NCBI GenBank assembly: GCA_022563285.1
Contig: JADFNQ010000041.1
Location: 1 to 9,456, forward strand
Length of the DNA: 9,456 bases
Direction: 5' to 3'
Source: Chloroflexota bacterium
GTDB taxonomy: Bacteria; Chloroflexota; Dehalococcoidia; SM23-28-2; RBG-16-64-32
Numbering within the stretch: the first letter of the stretch is position 1; every line of letters begins with the position of its first letter. The notes under the pieces are model-generated. The model did not search any database. It had not been told where the DNA came from and worked only from the letters and a program-made list of their open reading frames with translations. The position numbers and the translations under genes are program-made. Below are positions 5,531 to 9,456 of the stretch, in pieces.

Positions 5531-6637
5531 CTAGCCCAACGTAATCTCCACGCTCTCCAGTTTGCCGTTGCGGAAGAATTTAACCGTGACCGTGTCTCCC
5601 GCTCGATACGTGGTCAGCGCCTGGAGCAGCTCGCCGGAATTGGTCAGCTCCTTGCCGGCCAACTCGACGATGATGTCTCCCGTTTCGAGACCTGCCTTAT
5701 CGGCCGGACCGCCCGACTCCACATCGCGTACGCCTACGCCGTGGTCCACCGACAGATCGAAGCTCTCGGCTAGGGACGGTGAGATTTCCACGATCGATAC
5801 GCCCAGGAAGCCTCTGTCCACCCGCCCGCTTGCGATAAGCTCCTCCACAACCGGCCGGGCGCTGTCGATGGAGATGACCAGGCCTATCCCCTCCGCCTCG
5901 CCCCGGATCACGGCGGTGGTAATGCCCACCACCTCGCCGTGCCGATTCACCAGCGGTCCGCCGGAGTTCCCGGGGTTGATGGATGCATCGGTCTGGATTG
6001 CATCGGGGATCGTGATGCCAGTCGCCTGGATGAGACGTCCCTTGGCGCTGACTACACCCTTGGTAACGGTAGGGCCGCCGGGTAGGTCAAGAGCGTTGCC
6101 TATCGCCAGCACGTCATCGCCCACCTGGAGCGCATCAGAGCTGCCCAGCACCACCGGGGTCAGGTTATCGGCATCTATCTGGAGCACCGCCAGGTCGGTG
6201 GGCGTGTCCCGCCCCACGATGCGTGCCCGGAACTGGCGGCCATCGGTGAGCGTGATGGTGATCCTTTCGGCCGGCTGGTCGCCGTCAGTAGTTATGACAT
6301 GGTTGTTGGTGATTATGCGGCCTTCCTCATCGATGATGAACCCCGTGCCCACCCCGCGCGTCGGCGTGACCTGACCGAACATGTCCAGGGTCGCCGCCTC
6401 GCTGAGGACGCGCACGACGGAGGGCCTCAACCGCGACACTACGTCGGGGGCGTAGAGGCCACCGCCGTCTTCTCTGGATTCGGCCGGGAGCGCGGTGGGC
6501 GAGGGGCCGGCCGGCGCCGTTGGCGAGGGGGCAACCGCAGTGCCGCTGGAGCCGCCGGAACCGCCGCCGCAGGCAGCGACGACCAGCGCCATCAGAAGGA
6601 TGAGAGACGAAAGGCCGACAAGAATGGGGCGTGACAC
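5531..6637 (-). CDS. HtrA/DegP-like S1C serine protease lipoprotein with PDZ domain
   Basis: This 368-residue protein has a lipoprotein signal (hydrophobic 5-21, lipobox VAAC, lipidation at C23), a Gly/Ser stretch and a Ser/Pro/Thr-rich linker (24-52). A trypsin-like protease domain (about 62-265) follows, with the triad H113 (TNNHVI), D148 (TDLAV) and S225 (NPGNSGGPL). One PDZ domain (about 276-368: RGFLGVSI, then ADKAGLETGDIIVELAGKEL) completes it. It is therefore an exported, membrane-anchored quality-control protease. Most HtrA proteins of Gram-positive type carry a transmembrane anchor; here lipid replaces it. The start is GTG at 6637, with AGGAGG (plus-strand 6643-6648) five bases upstream. 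It is divergent from the ECF sigma module across a 124-bp gap, hinting at joint envelope-stress control. Downstream genes follow closely on the same strand. Confidence 0.95.
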   Translation of the reverse strand: MSRPILVGLSSLILLMALVVAACGGGSGGSSGTAVAPSPTAPAGPSPTALPAESREDGGGLYAPDVVSRLRPSVVRVLSEAATLDMFGQVTPTRGVGTGFIIDEEGRIITNNHVITTDGDQPAERITITLTDGRQFRARIVGRDTPTDLAVLQIDADNLTPVVLGSSDALQVGDDVLAIGNALDLPGGPTVTKGVVSAKGRLIQATGITIPDAIQTDASINPGNSGGPLVNRHGEVVGITTAVIRGEAEGIGLVISIDSARPVVEELIASGRVDRGFLGVSIVEISPSLAESFDLSVDHGVGVRDVESGGPADKAGLETGDIIVELAGKELTNSGELLQALTTYRAGDTVTVKFFRNGKLESVEITLG

Positions 6638-6661
6638 CGGAACCTCCTTTTGACCTCCCCT

Positions 6662-6670
6662 AATGTAACA
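6662..6670 (-). promoter_or_regulatory. Possible extended -10 promoter of the protease gene
   Basis: On the minus strand TGTTACATT (6670-6662) resembles an extended -10 element. The start would fall near 6655, giving a short leader that still includes the strong AGGAGG site. No convincing -35 was found. An inverted repeat, CTAATG at 6660-6665 and CATTAG at 6682-6687 (16-base spacer), brackets it and could be an operator, though six-base arms are weak evidence. Confidence 0.35.
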
Positions 6671-6708
6671 AACGCCGGATGCATTAGCCAGGTTTTACCG
6701 TGTAGAAT

Positions 6709-6729
6709 GGGGTCGCCACAGGCTGCCCC
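6709..6729 (+). promoter_or_regulatory. Imperfect hairpin/dyad upstream of the sigma gene, after a -10-like TAGAAT
   Basis: GGGGTCGCC (6709-6717) and GGCTGCCCC (6721-6729) pair at eight of nine positions (one G-T) around an ACA loop. It begins immediately after TAGAAT (6703-6708), a -10-like hexamer for the sigma gene that lacks a recognisable -35. It may be an operator or leader structure controlling the sigma/anti-sigma operon. Confidence 0.35.
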
Positions 6730-6761
6730 TCAAACGAAATGATGAATCTGGCATCGCGTAC

Positions 6762-7367
6762 GTGAACGTATCGTCTAGTGACTCGGACTACGCCGAGCTC
6801 GGTGATGAAGAGCTCATGCAACGGCTTCACCACCGGGACCAGCGAGCCTTTGAGGCGATATTCGATAGGTACGGTGATTTAGTGTACTCAACTGCTCTGC
6901 GGGTGCTGCGCGACACGCAGCTAGCGGAGGACGTCTCCCAGGAGATCTTCGTTCGACTATGGCGGAAACCACAGAGCTACGTGGCCGAGCGCGGCCGCTT
7001 CCTCACCTGGCTCATCTCCGTGACCCGCAACCGCGCCGTGGACGAGGTGCGGTCACGCGGCCGGCGCCAGCGCCACGAAACGGCCTCCCCGGAGGAGCAG
7101 GAACGGGAGCTCCCCGCCAGCGACTCCATCGACCCGGCCCTCAACGCTCAGCTCGCCGAGCAGGCACGCATCGTCCGCGCCGCCCTGGCAGAGCTTCCCC
7201 CGGAGCAGCGGGAGATCATCGAGCTCGCCTACTTCGGCGGGCTCACCCAGCAGGAGATATCAGACAGGCTGGACCAGCCCCTGGGTACGGTCAAGACACG
7301 CATCCGCTTGGGGATGCAGAAGCTGCGGGCGGCGCTGGCCCCGCAGATAAGATCGGAACAGATCTGA
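6762..7367 (+). CDS. ECF-type RNA polymerase sigma factor (SigK-like)
   Basis: This 201-residue protein has a sigma-2 region (about 29-100, including AFEAIFDRYGDLVYSTALRV, DVSQEIFVRLWRKP and RFLTWLISVTRNRAVDEVRS). An acidic linker (106-134) and a sigma-4 helix-turn-helix (about 139-192, LPPEQREIIELAYFGGLTQQ, then TVKTRIRLGMQKLR) follow. Regions 1 and 3 are absent, as in ECF sigma factors. Pairing with an RskA-type anti-sigma suggests the SigK-like group. It redirects RNA polymerase to stress promoters when released from its anti-sigma. The GTG at 6762 is the only in-frame start that keeps the DEELMQRL region; it lacks a ribosome-binding site and overlaps the stop of a seven-codon reading frame (6742-6765). 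Its TGA overlaps the next ATG as TGATG. The 3' end lies inside the tandem duplication at 7338-7743. Confidence 0.93.
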   Translation: MNVSSSDSDYAELGDEELMQRLHHRDQRAFEAIFDRYGDLVYSTALRVLRDTQLAEDVSQEIFVRLWRKPQSYVAERGRFLTWLISVTRNRAVDEVRSRGRRQRHETASPEEQERELPASDSIDPALNAQLAEQARIVRAALAELPPEQREIIELAYFGGLTQQEISDRLDQPLGTVKTRIRLGMQKLRAALAPQIRSEQI

Positions 7368-7743
7368 TGGAATGCAAGGAGGTCAGTGGTCTGTTGGACG
7401 CCTACGCCCTGGGCGCCGCTGAAGCCGACGAGGCGAACGCTGTAGAAGTGCACGTGGCAGACTGCGTACGCTGCTGGTCCTCCCTCAACGAAGCGCAGCG
7501 GGCCGCCGCCAGCATCGCCCTCTCCACCGTCCTCCAGCGGGCGCCAGACATGAAGTTGGAGCGGATCCGATGAAGTGCGAGCAGGTCAGGGATCTGCTGG
7601 ACGCCTACGCCCTGGGCGCCGCTGAAGCTGACGAGGCGAACGCCATAGAAGAGCACGTGGCAGACTGCGTACGCTGCTGGTCCTCCCTCAGCGAAGCGCA
7701 GCGGGCCGCCGCCAGCATCGCCCTCTCCACCGCCTTCCAGCGC
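7338..7743 (+). repeat. 203-bp tandem duplication covering the sigma 3' end and the ZAS domain
   Basis: Units 7338-7540 and 7541-7743 align without a gap over 203 bp; by hand count 177 positions are identical. The 174-bp ZAS-coding part differs at 15 positions. The first 29 bp, which in unit one encode the sigma C-terminus, differ at 11. The nine bases GCCCCGCAG occur at 7338-7346 and again at 7744-7752, exactly 406 bp apart, with the diverged GCGCCAGAC between them at 7541-7549. This is the layout expected if the duplication arose by recombination at short homology between the sigma gene end and the ZAS domain end. Confidence 0.88.
7367..7573 (+). CDS. Free-standing zinc anti-sigma (ZAS) domain protein, duplicated copy
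   Basis: This 68-residue protein consists of a ZAS-type zinc-finger domain only. C3 and the motif H29-x3-C33-x2-C36 supply the usual ligands. Residues 1-60 share 50 identities with residues 1-60 of the anti-sigma encoded directly downstream. There is no transmembrane helix and no RskA output domain, so it should be cytoplasmic and could bind the sigma factor without sensing an external signal. Residues 60-68 (PDMKLERIR) align with the end of the sigma factor (PQIRSEQI-stop), showing the tail is a relic of the duplicated sigma 3' end, with its TGA changed to CGA. The ATG overlaps the sigma stop (TGATG), and its own TGA overlaps the next ATG (ATGA). GGAG within its 3' end (7558-7561) serves the next gene. 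It is intact, with more amino-acid-changing than silent differences. Confidence 0.8.
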   Translation: MECKEVSGLLDAYALGAAEADEANAVEVHVADCVRCWSSLNEAQRAAASIALSTVLQRAPDMKLERIR

Positions 7744-8343
7744 GCCCCGCAGTCCCTGCGCAACCGCATCCTCGATGAGGCCCAGCGGGGAGAGCGCCGG
7801 GTAGCGCCGAACCTATTGCAACTGGCGCGCAGGCTGATGCCGGTGGGGGCCGGCGTCGTCGCCGCCGGAGCCGCCGCCTCCCTCGGCTTCGCCATCTTCC
7901 TCCAGACCGAAGTGAGCGACCTGCGCAGCGACAACAACCAACTGGTAGCCGAGATCGAGACCGCAGATGCGCGCCTGAGCCAGCAGCAACAGCTCCTAAC
8001 CGTGCTCTCCGCCCCCGACTTCCAGCAGATCACGCTGGAGGCCAGAGACCCCACCTCCCCTTCGACCGCTGTCTACCAGTGGAGCGACTCCGGCGGGACA
8101 GCCGCCCTCCTCTGCAACAACCTTGCCTCCCTGCAACAGGGACAGGTGTATCAGGTCTGGCTCATCACTGAAGTGGACAGCTATTCCGCCGGCAGCTTCC
8201 AGACCTGGGACGGCATCGGCCAGCTCAGCATGGACTTGGACGACCTCCCTGAGCACCCCATCGCCATCGGCGTCAGCATCGAGGACACGGACGGCGCCGT
8301 GGAGCCGGGCGAGATGTTCCTGTTCGCTGAGTTCCAGCAGTAG
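7570..8343 (+). CDS. Membrane-bound anti-sigma factor, RskA-like
   Basis: This 257-residue protein holds the sigma factor at the membrane until an envelope signal triggers its release, normally by regulated proteolysis. Residues 1-60 form a cytoplasmic ZAS domain (C3, H29, C33, C36). A basic juxtamembrane segment precedes one membrane helix (about 90-112), followed by a probable coiled coil (113-145, heptad-like, Gln-rich). The C-terminal domain (about 147-257) resembles the extracytoplasmic anti-sigma-K domain, with GQVYQVWLITEVDSYSAGSF near 191-210. The order sigma, anti-sigma and the shared operon support the role. The ATG at 7570 has GGAG eight bases upstream and overlaps the stop of the small ZAS gene. 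The HtrA-like protease encoded divergently is a candidate participant in signalling, but nothing in the sequence proves this. Confidence 0.92.
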   Translation: MKCEQVRDLLDAYALGAAEADEANAIEEHVADCVRCWSSLSEAQRAAASIALSTAFQRAPQSLRNRILDEAQRGERRVAPNLLQLARRLMPVGAGVVAAGAAASLGFAIFLQTEVSDLRSDNNQLVAEIETADARLSQQQQLLTVLSAPDFQQITLEARDPTSPSTAVYQWSDSGGTAALLCNNLASLQQGQVYQVWLITEVDSYSAGSFQTWDGIGQLSMDLDDLPEHPIAIGVSIEDTDGAVEPGEMFLFAEFQQ

Positions 8344-8366
8344 CGAGCCCCTCGCCAGCCTGCCAC

Positions 8367-8395
8367 TTGACAGTCTACAGGTTGTAGACGATACT
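8367..8395 (+). promoter_or_regulatory. Promoter of the Fur-family gene with a palindromic spacer operator
   Basis: A consensus -35 TTGACA (8367-8372), a 17-bp spacer and GATACT (8390-8395, four of six -10 bases) form the promoter. The spacer (8373-8389) is itself a perfect inverted repeat, GTCTACA-GGT-TGTAGAC, filling the gap exactly. A dimeric regulator bound there would exclude RNA polymerase. Autoregulation by the Fur-family product is the simplest reading, although the site does not match the classical Fur box. Confidence 0.65.
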
Positions 8396-8419
8396 AAGTC
8401 TCACTGATACCAGGTCTCA
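8390..8419 (+). promoter_or_regulatory. Two tandem 16-bp-spaced imperfect dyads in the Fur-family leader
   Basis: GATACTAAGTCTCA (8390-8403) and GATACCAGGTCTCA (8406-8419) differ at 2 of 14 positions and are 16 bp apart. Each is an imperfect palindrome: GATACT-A-AGTCTC, and TGATACC-A-GGTCTCA from 8405. They run from the -10 element to just before the ATG at 8425, and the second covers the weak AGGT ribosome-binding site. The arrangement suggests operator half-sites or cooperatively bound dimers. Confidence 0.5.
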
Positions 8420-8424
8420 TAACC

Positions 8425-8853
8425 ATGTCTGAGCTTGAATCCGTTATCCGCCAGCTGGAGGCGCTTGACCACAGGATCACCCCCTCGCGGGTGGCCGTCA
8501 TCGCCGCCGTGCTCGCCCAGAGCGGCCACTTCTCAGTGGAGACGATCGTGCACCAGGCCCGTGGTGTGGGCCGCGCCACCGTATTCCGCACCATGCGCCT
8601 CCTCACGGAGCTGGACATCGTCTGCCGCGTCCTCCTGGAGGACGCTAGCCTGCACTACCGCGTCAGCCGCCGCGGCCACCACCACCACCTGGTCTGCGTC
8701 TCCTGCGGCAACGTCCAAGACCTGGACGAGTGCGCCGTTAGCGACCTGGTCCGGGAACTCGCGGCGGCCACAGAGTACGAGATTGAAGGCCACTGGCTGG
8801 AGTTCTACGGCCGCTGCGCCGCCTGCCGCAGCAGCGTAGCCCTGACCACTTGA
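8425..8853 (+). CDS. Fur-family metalloregulator (Zur/Mur-like by context)
   Basis: This 142-residue protein has the Fur-family winged-helix DNA-binding half (residues 1-80; recognition region around ARGVGRATVFRTMRLLTEL, 45-63). The C-terminal dimerisation/metal half begins with GHHHHLVCVSCGNVQDLDEC (84-103). Two CxxC pairs, C91/C94 and C131/C134, form the expected structural zinc site. H35, E39, the H85-H88 cluster, D101, E102 and H123 are candidate regulatory-metal ligands. The gene lies 21 bp upstream of a ZnuA/TroA-type metal-binding lipoprotein in the same direction, so it more likely senses zinc or manganese than iron. The ATG at 8425 has only a weak AGGT upstream. The promoter region is dense with dyads, consistent with autoregulation. 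Confidence 0.93.
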   Translation: MSELESVIRQLEALDHRITPSRVAVIAAVLAQSGHFSVETIVHQARGVGRATVFRTMRLLTELDIVCRVLLEDASLHYRVSRRGHHHHLVCVSCGNVQDLDECAVSDLVRELAAATEYEIEGHWLEFYGRCAACRSSVALTT

Positions 8854-8873
8854 CGTTGAAGGAGCGCCCACCG

Positions 8874-9456
8874 TTGTTGCGTCTCGCCCCCATCGCCCCC
8901 ACCCTCCTGCTGACGCTGGCGCTCGCCGCCTGCGGCGGCGATGGAGACGCCGCCGAGAGCGAGTCCGAGCCGCAGGTGAAGGCCGTGACCACCCTTTCCG
9001 TGTTCGCCGATCTCGTGCGTGAGATAGGCGGCGACCGCCTGGAGGTCTCCTCCCTCCTGCCCGCGGGCGCCGACCCCCACACCTTCGAGCCCGTCCCGCG
9101 GGATGTTCAGCGCCTGACGGAGGCGAGCATCGTCTTCGCCAACGGCCTGGACCTAGAGCCGGGGGCCCTCAGGGTGATCGAGCCCAACCTGTCCCCCGGA
9201 GCTCCCCTGATCCAACTCGGCGAGGAGGCGATTAAGGCGGGCATCGACGCGCCCGCGTTCGACAGCAGCGGAACCGACCCACACCTGTGGCTGAGCGTGG
9301 ACAACGCTCGCGAGTACGCACGCATCATCCGTGACGCCCTTGGGGGGATCGACCCGGAGGGAGCGAGGCAGTACGAGGAGAACTACCAGCGCTACCTAGC
9401 AGAACTGGACGAACTGGCGGAGTACGTCCGGAGCAAGGTCTCCGCCGTGCCCCCGG
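8874..9456 (+). CDS. ZnuA/TroA-type metal ABC-transporter binding lipoprotein (3' end outside window)
   Basis: The reading frame runs open to the right edge (194 codons seen). It starts with a lipoprotein signal: hydrophobic residues 5-19, lipobox LAAC, lipidation at C20, then an acidic Gly/Glu-rich linker. The cluster A-I fold follows: VKAVTTLSVFADLVREIGGD (35-54), DPHTFEPVPRDV (67-78) with ligand H69, and DPHLWLSVDNA (135-145) with ligand H137. The remaining ligands would lie beyond the window. It should capture Zn or Mn outside the membrane for an ABC importer, whose ATPase and permease genes are expected downstream. There is no ATG; I chose TTG at 8874 because AAGGAG (8859-8864) lies nine bases upstream. 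TTG at 8877 or 8856 are alternatives. The 21-bp gap to the Fur-family gene implies an operon. Confidence 0.9.
   Translation, partial: MLRLAPIAPTLLLTLALAACGGDGDAAESESEPQVKAVTTLSVFADLVREIGGDRLEVSSLLPAGADPHTFEPVPRDVQRLTEASIVFANGLDLEPGALRVIEPNLSPGAPLIQLGEEAIKAGIDAPAFDSSGTDPHLWLSVDNAREYARIIRDALGGIDPEGARQYEENYQRYLAELDELAEYVRSKVSAVPP

Noticed and set aside
5562..6374. A 270-residue plus-strand open frame
   Set aside because: It is antisense to the HtrA-like protease, which has a complete catalytic triad and PDZ domain. The antisense frame is Ser/Thr/Pro-biased with no recognisable domain.
7350..7365. AGATC-N6-GATCT inverted repeat at the sigma/ZAS junction as an operator
   Set aside because: Five-base arms inside coding sequence are expected by chance, and it is accounted for by the codons at the sigma C-terminus.
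7367..7573. The small ZAS gene as a pseudogene fragment of the anti-sigma gene
   Set aside because: It has a complete frame, a start and stop that overlap its neighbours, and all zinc ligands. Its end is explained by the duplication junction rather than by a disabling mutation.
8373..8389. CopY/BlaI-type box TACA-N2-TGTA in the Fur-family promoter
   Set aside because: The spacer between TACA and TGTA is three bases, not two, and no penicillinase- or copper-type regulator gene is near.
1..9456. CRISPR array, tRNA/rRNA genes, insertion sequence or prophage
   Set aside because: No regularly spaced repeats, cloverleaf-forming sequence, transposase or phage protein was seen on either strand.

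Overview
The window looks like a chromosomal stretch from a GC-rich bacterium, most plausibly a Chloroflexota member (Dehalococcoidia-like lineage, perhaps a metagenome-assembled genome). This is inferred from several features: high GC at third codon positions; GTG and TTG starts; many lipoproteins with Ala-Cys-Gly lipoboxes followed by Thr/Pro-rich linkers; and a Gram-positive-type LexA box. No tRNA, rRNA, CRISPR array, transposase or phage structural gene was seen. Nearly all of the window is coding.

Layout. (1) 2-448 (+) is the 3' end of a gene that enters from the left edge, probably the C-terminal lid of an AAA+-type ATPase; its codon use differs from the rest. (2) 483-1046 (-) is a DinB-superfamily gene. 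Its promoter, in the 1047-1289 divergent gap, contains a perfect match to the Bacillus-type DinR/LexA SOS box. (3) 1290-3077 (+) is a compact operon: an unrecognised eight-helix membrane protein, a LysM lipoprotein, and an HD-domain hydrolase whose start overlaps the previous stop. (4) Two hairpins with the same TTCA loop precede a (+) thioredoxin-fold peroxiredoxin (3148-3615). Two long hairpins (3641-3717) separate it from the convergent genes. (5) 3744-6637 (-) holds an HtpX-type membrane protease, a signal-less helical-backbone solute-binding-like protein, and an HtrA/S1C-PDZ protease lipoprotein. (6) 6762-8343 (+), divergent from the HtrA gene, is an ECF sigma factor followed by two anti-sigma genes. 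(7) 8425-9456 (+) is a Fur-family regulator followed by a ZnuA/TroA-type metal-binding lipoprotein cut by the right edge.

The most notable observation is in the sigma/anti-sigma module. An exact-length 203-bp tandem duplication (7338-7540 and 7541-7743, no indels) has copied the zinc anti-sigma domain plus the end of the sigma gene. The result is a free-standing 68-residue anti-sigma domain (7367-7573) ahead of the full membrane-bound RskA-like anti-sigma (7570-8343). The small protein keeps all zinc ligands, lacks the membrane and extracytoplasmic parts, and ends in a tail derived from the sigma factor's own C-terminus. The three genes are linked by stop/start overlaps.

Regulation can be read at several other points. 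The Fur-family gene has a consensus -35 and a 17-bp spacer that is itself a perfect inverted repeat, followed by two tandem 16-bp repeats in the leader. The htpX gene has a sigma70-like promoter with a dyad at the predicted transcription start. Together the window mixes envelope stress (HtpX, HtrA, sigma/anti-sigma), oxidative stress (peroxiredoxin), DNA-damage response (DinB) and metal homeostasis (Fur family, ZnuA-like). All promoter and operator calls come from reading the sequence by eye and are untested.
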